Below are positions 25,235-35,900 of a DNA stretch of 64,000 bases, piece by piece. The stretch comes from Ligustrum vulgare. Taxonomy: Eukaryota > Streptophyta > Magnoliopsida > Lamiales > Oleaceae. The DNA is taken from the NCBI GenBank assembly GCA_963555705.1, contig OY743180.1, forward strand, positions 41,076,129 through 41,140,128, read 5' to 3'. Position 1 is the stretch's first letter, and every line of letters starts with the position of its first letter. The position numbers and the translations under genes were made by a program. The notes under the pieces were generated by a model that was not told the DNA's origin, ran no database searches, and saw only the letters and a list, made by a program, of their open reading frames with translations.

Positions 25235-25778
25235 TCCACCAATTCGCGATATTTTATTATTGGGACGACCTTAAGGCGTCACTATTATGTCCCCTAATAA
25301 TAGGGACGGCTTTTAACCGTCCCTATTGTTTCTAAGAGTTATAGGGATGACATGTAGTCGTCTCTATTAGTATAGCGACGATTAAAAGTCATCTATATAT
25401 TAATAGGGACGACATATTGTCATCCCATTAATATAGGGACGACATAAAGTCGTCCCAATTAGTATACCCTATTAATATAGGGACGATATTGTTGTCCTTA
25501 TTAACGAAAAATTGGACGGTTCAGAGTATGTTTTGAGAGACGAAATTTGATACGTCGTCCCTACACGCTAACCATATAGGGACGATGTCGTCCCAATTAG
25601 TATACCCTATTAATATAGGGACGATATTGACGTCCCTATTAAAGAAAAATCAGGCAGTTCAAAGTATGTTTGTAGAGACTAAATTTGATATGTCGTCCAT
25701 ACAAGTTAACCATTTAGGGACGATATTTATGTCGTCCCTATTAATTTCGTCCCTACGCTAATGCTTTTTCATGTGGTG
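25235..25778. repeat. Palindromic GGGACGAC/GTCGTCCC array, probable CACTA subterminal region
   Basis: The unit tagggacga(c/t) and its complement tcgtcccta occur about 15 times in 500 bp in both orientations, separated by attaatatag-type spacers. The block ends ctttttcatgtggtg (25764-25778), close to the complement of a CACTA terminal repeat. This density of inverted transposase-binding-like motifs is typical of CACTA ends. A possible opposite end (cactacaaaa, 24799) lacks a matching target duplication. Confidence 0.5.
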
Positions 25779-25899
25779 CGTAAAGTTAAAGAGTTTTTGT
25801 GACACTGATATATTGTTAACAATATGAGAATTGCTCCGGGTGTCCTGTTTATCAACTTTGAACTGATTCAATTGAAACTCTTAAAGTTGAAAGTTCATG

Positions 25900-28800
25900 T
25901 ATAGCGACCCAGAATTTTTATGCAATTAATAATTATTTTAATATTTAGAAAATTGTGTCGCTATTGTTTTGAAATTAATGCCGCGACGGATTCGTCTAGC
26001 CAAGTCAAGAAATATCGAATTTGTTCGATTTTAAATTAAAATCCGAATTTCTAAAATTATGTTATTTTAATTATTTATTCAAAGTATTATTTTCAAAATC
26101 ATTTTGAATTCCAAATTTATTAAAATATCCCAATGATCCTTATTCAAATTATTTCAAGTCCAAATACGTATTTCAATTTTATTTCAAAATTTGTTTATTC
26201 TCAAATGTATTTCTCAGTCCAAAATATATCAGTTTTAAATACATTTTCAAATCAAAGTAGTCAAATTTTTAGTTAATTATCCTAAACCTAATTTCATCCA
26301 TGTTTTCTTCTTTACACCAAAACATCATCATTTTTATAAAGAATCTTACACAATTGTTCATTTCATATTCCATCTAATTTTCCACTAACCTATTCTATTA
26401 TACCTAATCAATTATCATATCTTTATCACCATTTCCATCAAGAATTCGGCCAACCAAGTTTCTTTCTATTCTCTCCACAAGTTTCATCATAATTATGTCT
26501 CAAAGACATAATGATTCACACACCAATTTTTCCACTTTATTCCAACTCATCAACCAGCTGCAATCATTGTTGAACCAACCACCTTCACTGCCGTATTCAA
26601 ATACCATCTCTACTGCCTGCGAGCTCCAATTCACAAATTTGCCAACCAGTAGCCAATCACCAATAATCCACACTGCATCAACCAGCATCATCAGTACAGC
26701 CTCAACTACAAAACCGGCCACTATTATCATCACCACAGCAACCACCTAAACCACAATTCCAACTGCAACACCATAGCCAATTCAACAGTATGATTTCCAA
26801 CTGCATAAGCTCCACCTTCATCACCATGAATCAACCACACCAACATCAATTCCACATCAACCATAACCATCACAGTCTGCATCAACACCAAACCACTGCA
26901 CATCCTCACAACACTGCATCAAACGTTCCCCTCTGCTACCTAATCACCTCCATTCACAATCGGCCAAACCACCAAATAAATTCAAGCAACTCAAATTCAA
27001 ACCCCTGCACCCAAATCCGAAAACTCGCACACCATAATCCTCGATCCCAACTCGATATAAACCCAAAACCAAGAAATAAGACCAGCCTAGAACCTTACCT
27101 TGATTCGACCTAGCTCTGGCCTGATTTCCACCGGAAGAACCGCGAACCCTAGCTTCGGTTTCACCTTAAATCGCCCCCAAATCAGCCCAGAAACTATCCT
27201 AATTGCACCATCGCCACTCCCCGTACCCAGCGCCGGTGCTGCGCCGGCGAAACCGCCGGATTTTTCCCTTTTTCTTCCCGATCGCCGCTGTTCTGATTTT
27301 GTGTGAGAGAGAGTATTGAGAACGAGAATGAGAGAGAGAGAGAGAGAGCGTATGATAATCTGATAAATATATTTTGATGCTAACTTTCAGAAATTTGCAA
27401 TTTAGTCCCTATAGTTTTAAAAGATTTCAAATCAGTCCTTATAGTTTTAAAATCATCAACTTCAGCCCTTTAACTTTAAACTCTTTTATTTCAGTACCTG
27501 CTGATTTACTTTTAAGCCCAAGTTTTAAAAGTATTCATTTTAATCTCTCAACTTTCAAAATATCTATTTTAGTCCCTGAACTTTCAAAAGTATTCATTTT
27601 AGTCCCTCAACTTTCAAAACATCAATTTTAGTCCTCAAATTATAATTTATCATTTTGAACTATATATTCGATAGACTAAAGTGACTTATTGGCTAAGACG
27701 AAGCGTACGGAGAATTTAAAGAAATTGAAGTCATTCCCGCTCAACTTTGCACTCGTCGGATTTGAGGTAGACTCTCACTTATTAATTGATTTAAATTATG
27801 ATTTCATATAAATGTCATGTGACTTGTGAAGAGTTATTTTTATGAAAGGAAATGAAAATGTATTTTCATGGAAAGAACAATGCGTAGACTCGCACTTATT
27901 AATTGATTTAAATTATGATTTCATATGAATGTCATGTGACTTGTGAAAGTCAATTTTTAAGAAAAGCAAGTATGTTTTTATGAAAGGTAAATATACCTTA
28001 TGTTGTTATGAAAAGTAAGTATGTTTTTATGAAAAGAAAATATACTTTATGTTTTTACGAAAAGTAAGTATACCCTATGCTTCACGAAAATGTTTTTTTG
28101 GATCATTGCTATGAAATCAATCTACCAAGATTGTTTTGGGTCCCATATGATAAGTTATGATATGTTAAGGGGACCGGAGTTTTAGTAGCGCTACACATAA
28201 GAATTCTTGCCACCTAAGTTCGGTAACATTCTTGTGTCTCCTATGTTTATGAGGATTTGCCACGAAGTTCGGTAAAATTCCTATGTTTCATATGTTTATG
28301 AGGATTTGCCACCTAAGTTCGGTAAAATTCCTGTCGCATATGTTTATGAGGATTTCGATCCTATCTTATGTTATGATGCAATTGATCCCTATGAATTTCA
28401 GAAAATTATGCTTGGTATACTTACTACATAAGAATTCTTACCACCTAAGTTCGGTAAAATTCTTATGTTTATGAGGATTTCGATTTTATCCTATGTTATG
28501 ATGAAAACTTACTGTTATTATGATTTTACTGCATAAGAATTCTTGCCACCTAAGTTCGGTAAAGTTCTTGTGTCTCCCTATGTTTATGAGGATTTCAATC
28601 CTATCTTATGTTATGCTTTCAAAAGAAATTATGCTTGGCATAATTAAAATGTTTTTATAAGTATATGGTTTTCAAAGAGCTATTGTCAAAGAGCCTATGA
28701 TTTGCAAAATATGTCCCGTGCTGTAATGCACAATATGAGTTTTATCAAGAGCTGTTTTATAAAGAAGTTCTATCAATGCCCGTTTTATAAAGAGCCGGGA

Positions 28801-29238
28801 TTTATGTGTTTAATCATCTTATAAATTAAATTAATTTGCGATGAGTCTACTGAGTATTTCCCCCATGAAATACTCACCCTACTTTTTAACAGTTTTGCAG
28901 ATTTCGGAGACGGTGGCGAGCGATGAATGATGGTGGCAATAATCGTTGAACGGTTGAAAGTTTGACGTTAATGATTTCCGTATTTTCCAAACAATCGAAT
29001 AATTTAGAGAAGTTCATTTATTTGAGAAATTATGATATTGGCAATTTCTTTACAATATTAATGGTTCGATTTACTATTTCAAATGGTTTCATAAATGTTT
29101 TCAATTTTAGCGACCATTACAGTTTATTTAATGTTGCCAAAAATGAATTTCAATTATTTCTTCCGCAAAAATATTATTCGAAAAATTTAGACAGAAAATG
29201 ACGTAGTGAATCGGGTATACGGAACTCGGGGCGCTACA
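25900..29238 (+). repeat. 5' LTR, 3339 bp
   Basis: It starts TATAGCGACC and ends CGCTACA. The second base departs from the TGTAGCG expected from the solo LTR, in both LTRs alike, so the change predates this insertion. By eye it differs from the 3' LTR at only about two substitutions (near 27377 and 29113) and two homopolymer/dinucleotide lengths, implying a very recent insertion. The frames inside (26495-27306, 27374-27631, 28283-28474) are Pro/Thr/His-rich or repeat-derived and are not called as genes. Confidence 0.92.
28197..28600 (+). repeat. About 65-bp tandem subrepeats inside the LTR
   Basis: A unit with gccacctaagttcggtaaa followed by attcctgt and tgtttatgaggatttc recurs about five times. 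The same array is in the 3' LTR (about 35253-35656) and, with fewer copies, in the solo LTR (7405-7650). Confidence 0.8.
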
Positions 29239-29240
29239 AG

Positions 29241-29252
29241 TTGGTATCAGAG
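29241..29252 (+). other. Primer binding site (initiator tRNA-Met)
   Basis: ttggtatcagag lies 2 nt after the end of the 5' LTR and matches the complement of the initiator tRNA-Met 3' end. The next base departs from the usual c. Confidence 0.85.
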
Positions 29253-30300
29253 ACAGTCTGCGTTTCTGTAGACTGGAAAAATTTTCAAAAAGAATTTTCA
29301 AGAAATATTTTCCATTATAAAATATTATTGATGAAGATTGCCACTGCCATCATTCGTTCCACCAACTCCGAGGTAAAGAAGTTTATGATGTTTAAAGTTA
29401 TTTCAGTATTTCGAATACTCATTTTACTGATTTATGAGAAAGAATGAAGAGTATTTCGGATACTTATGATTTAAGAAAAATAAGAATGTATTTCTTCGAA
29501 AATAATGATGTTGTTATGCTTTGTCATAACTTATATGCTTTAATGTATGATTATGAGAAATTTTTTTAAGAAAGAAAACGAGTGTTGAGCATAATGGGAA
29601 TAATATGATTTAAGAATGATTTTTAAATAATTTTTGTCCTCGAGTTAGAAATGATGAACCCTAGATGGACTTTGCATAATTGATTTTAGACATGGCACTA
29701 AGTATGAGAAGTCAACGGAAAGGATTTGATTATATGTTCAGATTATCTATCGTTTAGATTAAACGAGAAATAGCAAGCCAGTTATGAAGTTTGGCTTTGT
29801 GAATATTTTGGGAATATGATTTATGGCATATATTTATAAGTATGAGTAATCTTTTGAGCCATTAAGGTATGGAAGGAAGTGATATTGTAATATTGAAAAA
29901 TATAATTTGAAATTGTTATGTTCAGGAATTATGAATTGATATTGAGATATTTTTGATGATATTGAAGTGTTGGAATCGTTTTCAATATTTTAGATCGTTG
30001 TGATCAAATGTGGAGTTATTTGTTATTGTGAGTTATGAAGTATGCTTATGTTTTGGGATAAGTCCAAATTACAAGGGAGACTCTGTTCAGAATTTTATCA
30101 ATTGAAATTAAGAGCATGATATGATAAGCATCTACTAAAGGAATTAAGGTTAGACATGCAAGTACATTTATATCACAAACGAGATTTAGTAGATGATAAC
30201 AGAAATTTTATTATTTTCTCATAAGGAGAACACACAAGAGTCACACTGGAAAGGAAATTCATGAAACACACAAAAGCAAACGAGAGAAACATGGGATAAT
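29253..30300. other. Leader region of the LTR element, no gene
   Basis: AT-rich, with no gag-like frame. The 68-codon frame at 29241-29447 spans the PBS and is not credible as a gene. Confidence 0.5.
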
Positions 30301-30310
30301 CCTCAAAATG

Positions 30311-30533
30311 AGAGATGTGTTTCCGGAGTAGCCGTATCCTACCACCTCTGATCTTTTGAGGATATAAAGAGAAAACCTTCAAAGAGGTGTGTTTCGAGAG
30401 TAAGAATACTCCGTAATCTACCACCTGGAACCTTTGAGGTACACACAAGATTTAAACATTAAGGAAATCCTAGTAAATGGAGGGGTGTCTCGAGAGTGAG
30501 AATACTCCGTACTCTACCCCCACCTATTCTAAG
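30311..30533 (-). repeat. Three hairpin repeats just 3' of the LOG-like gene
   Basis: Copies at about 30311-30361, 30384-30441 and 30479-30533 share ggtgtgtttcgagagta...tactccgta.tctaccacct. The second copy can fold as GAGTA-agaa-TACTC inside an AGGTG...CACCT outer stem; the others are imperfect versions. The array begins within 3 nt of the LOG-like stop codon, so in an antisense transcript it would be the 3' UTR. Role unknown: an RNA structure, a processing or termination signal, or an ordinary tandem repeat. Confidence 0.65.
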
Positions 30534-30535
30534 AT

Positions 30536-31189
30536 TCAAAGAGTTAAGTTTACATTAACCGGACTCCATTTTCGCTTGATTCCCCTTCCTTGTGACCAAT
30601 CTATCTTAACCCCTGCTGGATCTTGTATTGAGATATATGACTGCAGCTTATCCAGTAGTTCATCAATAGTAGGAGCAGAAATAAGAAGCCTTCTGGAAAA
30701 TGGAGAGATGAATCCCTGTTCCACAGCATAATCAAGAAAGGTTAACAAACCATCAAAGAAATTGTTAACATTCAGAAGCCCAATAGGCTTAGTATGGAGA
30801 TCTAGTTGAGCCCACGAGGTAATGTTAAAGATTTCTTCTAAGGTACCAAAACCTCCGGGCAGGGCTATAAAGGCATCAGAACCATATAACATACAAGTTA
30901 TGCGTTCATGGATGGATAAGGTTTGAACTTCATGCCCTCGTGTTTTGCCTGCAACATCTACCAAAGGGACAGGTATGACACCGATTACTTTTGATTTCTC
31001 TGCAAGAGCAGATTGGGAAACACAACCCATTAGACCACTGCTACCACCCCCATATACAAGAGTGATACCTTTTTCCCCCAGTTTCTTTCCAAGATCTACA
31101 GCCGCTTCTAGATAACCGAAGCCTTTCCCTACTTTTGATCCACAAAATACACAAATAGTTTTGATCTGTCGAAGTTTTGGTGCTTCCAT
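30536..31189 (-). CDS. LOG-family cytokinin riboside 5'-monophosphate phosphoribohydrolase-like, intronless
   Basis: This 217-aa single-exon protein, with ATG at 31189 and TGA at 30536, has the whole LOG fold. VFCGS lies near residue 14, GGGSSGLMG at 48-56 and the catalytic PGGFGTLEE at 111-119. The C-terminal half (GLLNV, LLISAPT) matches plant LOGs of about 200-230 aa. LOG enzymes release free-base cytokinin from the nucleoside monophosphate in one step in the cytosol. The usual HERKxxM segment reads HERITCM (94-100): the Arg is kept, but the next Lys is Ile, so activity is uncertain. Typical plant LOG genes have several introns; this copy has none and sits antisense inside a retrotransposon, so it is a captured cDNA or was acquired from a virus-like source. 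A TATA-like ctatttaaa lies at 31264-31272. The frame is undamaged. Confidence 0.85.
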   Translation of the reverse strand: MEAPKLRQIKTICVFCGSKVGKGFGYLEAAVDLGKKLGEKGITLVYGGGSSGLMGCVSQSALAEKSKVIGVIPVPLVDVAGKTRGHEVQTLSIHERITCMLYGSDAFIALPGGFGTLEEIFNITSWAQLDLHTKPIGLLNVNNFFDGLLTFLDYAVEQGFISPFSRRLLISAPTIDELLDKLQSYISIQDPAGVKIDWSQGRGIKRKWSPVNVNLTL

Positions 31190-31261
31190 CTTTGATAGTA
31201 AAGAAGGGAAAACTTACGAAGAAGATGTGATTTTGGGATGCCTGAACTATGAAATATGTTT

Positions 31262-31273
31262 GGCTATTTAAAG
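31262..31273 (-). promoter_or_regulatory. TATA-like box upstream of the LOG-like gene
   Basis: On the minus strand, tttaaatag lies about 75 nt before the ATG at 31189. The same core with flanking gc (gcttt(t)aaatag) precedes the neighbouring ORF. Confidence 0.5.
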
Positions 31274-31485
31274 CCGGAAAAAAAAAAATTTACTGTTTTT
31301 GATTGATTCTGAAAAAGTAAAGATTCACTTTTTGACAAAATCGGCCAACTTTTGACTATTTTATCAAAGATATCACCTTTCGGTGATTTATTTCCAGCTT
31401 TATCAAACCTCGAGAAAAGAAAAATATATTTTATTTCCAAAACGCGTGAAAGAAAGCAGCAAAATATTTTAAAAAAAGATTTACC

Positions 31486-32037
31486 TTATATCATTGCTGA
31501 ACTGCCAGAAGCCTCATTTTGTAAAACAGACTGGCAAACAGGATCTTTCGATATTATATTTTGGAGACTATAACGATTTTTGTCCTCGTTAAACTGAGCG
31601 TATAAGGAGAGAAGTTCACGTTGTACATAACCACTTGGGTGCGTCTCTAGAGTCAGTCGAATATCATCCAAAGACTCCTTACTCAGTCCACCCTTTATGA
31701 ATTCGATTTTATCATCCCGATTAGTAGAAGAATATCCTACTGATTTGCAACGAGTATTACAGTTCCAACGAGCACATTTGTAGCAACCACCCAGTCTTTT
31801 TGCTCTTCGTTTCTTTGCAAACGTGCTTTTGCCTAAACCAGGCATGTGCTTTGGAAATGTTGATGGTAATTCACCAGATAGTCGAACCTTTGCTTCTATC
31901 AACCAGCGAACATCTTCTGGAATATCATGAGCCATTAGCAACCTCAATCTTTCGAGCCTTATTCTATAGATCTTTCTCAGATCATTCATAGGAAGACTGG
32001 AATAATACTTGCGAATGTTAGAAAGGATGATATCCAT
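31486..32037 (-). CDS. Basic four-cysteine protein resembling plant-virus nucleic-acid-binding proteins
   Basis: The first in-frame ATG is at 32037, giving 183 aa and a stop at 31486. The start lies about 33 nt below a TATA-like ttttaaatag. The central feature is a basic patch AKKRRAKRLGG (74-84) joined to C85-x2-C88-x4-C93-x3-C97 and then a hydrophobic IEFIKGG segment. That order (Arg-rich motif, 'RLG-C-x-x-C' finger, short hydrophobic tail) resembles the cysteine-rich nucleic-acid-binding proteins at the 3' end of betaflexivirus genomes (carla-, viti-, trichovirus types), several of which suppress RNA silencing. The N-terminal third is Leu/Arg-rich and helical in character; the C-terminus is acidic. 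It is longer than those viral proteins (about 100-140 aa). It is intronless and undamaged. The similarity is by motif only; an unrelated plant zinc-finger origin is possible. Confidence 0.55.
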   Translation of the reverse strand: MDIILSNIRKYYSSLPMNDLRKIYRIRLERLRLLMAHDIPEDVRWLIEAKVRLSGELPSTFPKHMPGLGKSTFAKKRRAKRLGGCYKCARWNCNTRCKSVGYSSTNRDDKIEFIKGGLSKESLDDIRLTLETHPSGYVQRELLSLYAQFNEDKNRYSLQNIISKDPVCQSVLQNEASGSSAMI

Positions 32038-32068
32038 TGTTTGATGATTCAACCTCTTCCCAGCATGA

Positions 32069-32080
32069 ACTATTTAAAAG
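32069..32080 (-). promoter_or_regulatory. TATA-like box upstream of the four-cysteine ORF
   Basis: On the minus strand, gcttttaaatag begins about 43 nt before the ATG at 32037. It matches the box at 31262-31273 except for one extra T. Confidence 0.45.
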
Positions 32081-32930
32081 CGCAAGGATATGAATGAATC
32101 CGCGTGATTTGTGTTACAGTAAGAAAGCATGGAATAAAATATTGGATAAGAGGAGACAAGAATTAATGCGCCGTTCACTTTCTTGATAAAAGAAAGATTT
32201 GATGATGGGATTTGAAATTTGGAATATTTTTCTTGGATTATGGGTACTGATATTTTGTTAAAATAATGATAATCATGGTATAGTGTGATGATACGTGGAA
32301 AGTGAATTGAAGACCGTATCGAATTAGAGTTAATACGTATATACAAGTGAAAGAAATACTTTGCAGGAAATGTGATGACATTTAAGTAAAGAATTTTAGT
32401 TATTTGGAAGATATTTGTTTACTGAATTTTGGGTTACAAATATTGGAAAGATAAGTTAATGATATTATGTTGATATGTTATTGGGTATATTACGTAGAGA
32501 GAATATTCAGGAAATTCTTTGATTATTTTGGGAATATTCGATGATAAGAAGAAAGGAAAAAATTATTATGATATGATATGTCAGTAAAGATTTGCTGAAA
32601 TTTTAGAGATATATACAAATATTTGAGGTCACATGATACGATGATAAGTGACAAGTTACATGAATACTACAAGATATGATGAAATATCACATACGATTGG
32701 GAATTTTCATTTTGATTCAGAAGAATTTATGAGTAGACACATATGTCTATTATTGATAGAAAAGTCCATGTCTTAAGAAAACAAATTGATGCATTTAGTC
32801 AAAGTCCAGTGGGTTAAAAAAATGGTTGGGTTAAATTTGGTAGCGATGATGCTACATCAGAGAAGAAGAAGAAGAGATTCTGATTTAGTATTCAAAAATC
32901 ATAAGATCAAGTAAGTTTAATTTCGAGGAC
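32081..32930. other. 3' untranslated part of the LTR element
   Basis: AT-rich sequence with no supported gene. Just before the polypurine tract it reads tttcgaggacgaaatt (about 32921-32937), a phrase common at the 3' end of Ty3 chromovirus elements. This suggests the element derives from such a parent. Confidence 0.45.
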
Positions 32931-32936
32931 GAAATT

Positions 32937-32954
32937 ATTTTAAGGGGGTAAGAT
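32937..32954 (+). other. Polypurine tract
   Basis: ttttaagggggtaagat lies immediately before the 3' LTR. It primes plus-strand DNA synthesis in related elements. Confidence 0.8.
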
Positions 32955-35900
32955 TATAGCGACCCAGAATTTTTATGCAATTAATAATTATTTTAATATT
33001 TAGAAAATTGTGTCGCTATTGTTTTGAAATTAATGCCGCGACGGATTCGTCTAGCCAAGTCAAGAAATATCGAATTTGTTCGATTTTAAATTAAAATCCG
33101 AATTTCTAAAATTATGTTATTTTAATTATTTATTCAAAGTATTATTTTCAAAATCATTTTGAATTCCAAATTTATTAAAATATCCCAATGATCCTTATTC
33201 AAATTATTTCAAGTCCAAATACGTATTTCAATTTTATTTCAAAATTTGTTTATTCTCAAATGTATTTCTCAGTCCAAAATATATCAGTTTTAAATACATT
33301 TTCAAATCAAAGTAGTCAAATTTTTAGTTAATTATCCTAAACCTAATTTCATCCATGTTTTCTTCTTTACACCAAAACATCATCATTTTTATAAAGAATC
33401 TTACACAATTGTTCATTTCATATTCCATCTAATTTTCCACTAACCTATTCTATTATACCTAATCAATTATCATATCTTTATCACCATTTCCATCAAGAAT
33501 TCGGCCAACCAAGTTTCTTTCTATTCTCTCCACAAGTTTCATCATAATTATGTCTCAAAGACATAATGATTCACACACCAATTTTTCCACTTTATTCCAA
33601 CTCATCAACCAGCTGCAATCATTGTTGAACCAACCACCTTCACTGCCGTATTCAAATACCATCTCTACTGCCTGCGAGCTCCAATTCACAAATTTGCCAA
33701 CCAGTAGCCAATCACCAATAATCCACACTGCATCAACCAGCATCATCAGTACAGCCTCAACTACAAAACCGGCCACTATTATCATCACCACAGCAACCAC
33801 CTAAACCACAATTCCAACTGCAACACCATAGCCAATTCAACAGTATGATTTCCAACTGCATAAGCTCCACCTTCATCACCATGAATCAACCACACCAACA
33901 TCAATTCCACATCAACCATAACCATCACAGTCTGCATCAACACCAAACCACTGCACATCCTCACAACACTGCATCAAACGTTCCCCTCTGCTACCTAATC
34001 ACCTCCATTCACAATCGGCCAAACCACCAAATAAATTCAAGCAACTCAAATTCAAACCCCTGCACCCAAATCCGAAAACTCGCACACCATAATCCTCGAT
34101 CCCAACTCGATATAAACCCAAAACCAAGAAATAAGACCAGCCTAGAACCTTACCTTGATTCGACCTAGCTCTGGCCTGATTTCCACCGGAAGAACCGCGA
34201 ACCCTAGCTTCGGTTTCACCTTAAATCGCCCCCAAATCAGCCCAGAAACTATCCTAATTGCACCATCGCCACTCCCCGTACCCAGCGCCGGTGCTGCGCC
34301 GGCGAAACCGCCGGATTTTTCCCTTTTCTTCCCGATCGCCGCTGTTCTGATTTTGTGTGAGAGAGAGTATTGAGAACGAGAATGAGAGAGAGAGAGAGAG
34401 AGAGCGTATGATAATCTGATAAATATATTTTGATGTTAACTTTCAGAAATTTGCAATTTAGTCCCTATAGTTTTAAAAGATTTCAAATCAGTCCTTATAG
34501 TTTTAAAATCATCAACTTCAGCCCTTTAACTTTAAACTCTTTTATTTCAGTACCTGCTGATTTACTTTTAAGCCCAAGTTTTAAAAGTATTCATTTTAAT
34601 CTCTCAACTTTCAAAATATCTATTTTAGTCCCTGAACTTTCAAAAGTATTCATTTTAGTCCCTCAACTTTCAAAACATCAATTTTAGTCCTCAAATTATA
34701 ATTTATCATTTTGAACTATATATTCGATAGACTAAAGTGACTTATTGGCTAAGACGAAGCGTACGGAGAATTTAAAGAAATTGAAGTCATTCCCGCTCAA
34801 CTTTGCACTCGTCGGATTTGAGGTAGACTCTCACTTATTAATTGATTTAAATTATGATTTCATATAAATGTCATGTGACTTGTGAAGAGTTATTTTTATG
34901 AAAGGAAATGAAAATGTATTTTCATGGAAAGAACAATGCGTAGACTCGCACTTATTAATTGATTTAAATTATGATTTCATATGAATGTCATGTGACTTGT
35001 GAAAGTCAATTTTTAAGAAAAGCAAGTATGTTTTTATGAAAGGTAAATATACCTTATGTTGTTATGAAAAGTAAGTATGTTTTTATGAAAAGAAAATATA
35101 CTTTATGTTTTTACGAAAAGTAAGTATACCCTATGCTTCACGAAAATGTTTTTTTGGATCATTGCTATGAAATCAATCTACCAAGATTGTTTTGGGTCCC
35201 ATATGATAAGTTATGATATGTTAAGGGGACCGGAGTTTTAGTAGCGCTACACATAAGAATTCTTGCCACCTAAGTTCGGTAACATTCTTGTGTCTCCTAT
35301 GTTTATGAGGATTTGCCACGAAGTTCGGTAAAATTCCTATGTTTCATATGTTTATGAGGATTTGCCACCTAAGTTCGGTAAAATTCCTGTCGCATATGTT
35401 TATGAGGATTTCGATCCTATCTTATGTTATGATGCAATTGATCCCTATGAATTTCAGAAAATTATGCTTGGTATACTTACTACATAAGAATTCTTACCAC
35501 CTAAGTTCGGTAAAATTCTTATGTTTATGAGGATTTCGATTTTATCCTATGTTATGATGAAAACTTACTGTTATTATGATTTTACTGCATAAGAATTCTT
35601 GCCACCTAAGTTCGGTAAAGTTCTTGTGTCTCCCTATGTTTATGAGGATTTCAATCCTATCTTATGTTATGCTTTCAAAAGAAATTATGCTTGGCATAAT
35701 TAAAATGTTTTTATAAGTATATGGTTTTCAAAGAGCTATTGTCAAAGAGCCTATGATTTGCAAAATATGTCCCGTGCTGTAATGCACAATATGAGTTTTA
35801 TCAAGAGCTGTTTTATAAAGAAGTTCTATCAATGCCCGTTTTATAAAGAGCCGGGATTTATGTGTTTAATCATCTTATAAATTAAATTAATTTGCGATGA

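Noticed and set aside
26495..27306. Ser/Thr/Pro/His-rich ORFs, duplicated exactly at 33550-34373
   Set aside because: They lie inside the LTRs, are duplicated because the LTRs are, have overlapping sense and antisense frames and no domain. The solo LTR does not conserve them.
28197..28600. Regular repeats with spacers resembling a CRISPR array
   Set aside because: Plant LTR context, units of about 65 bp without unique spacers, present in all three LTR copies.
32074..32346. 90-codon minus-strand ORF upstream of the Cys4 gene as a third cargo gene
   Set aside because: No recognisable motif and it overlaps the TATA-like box; AT-rich composition explains it.
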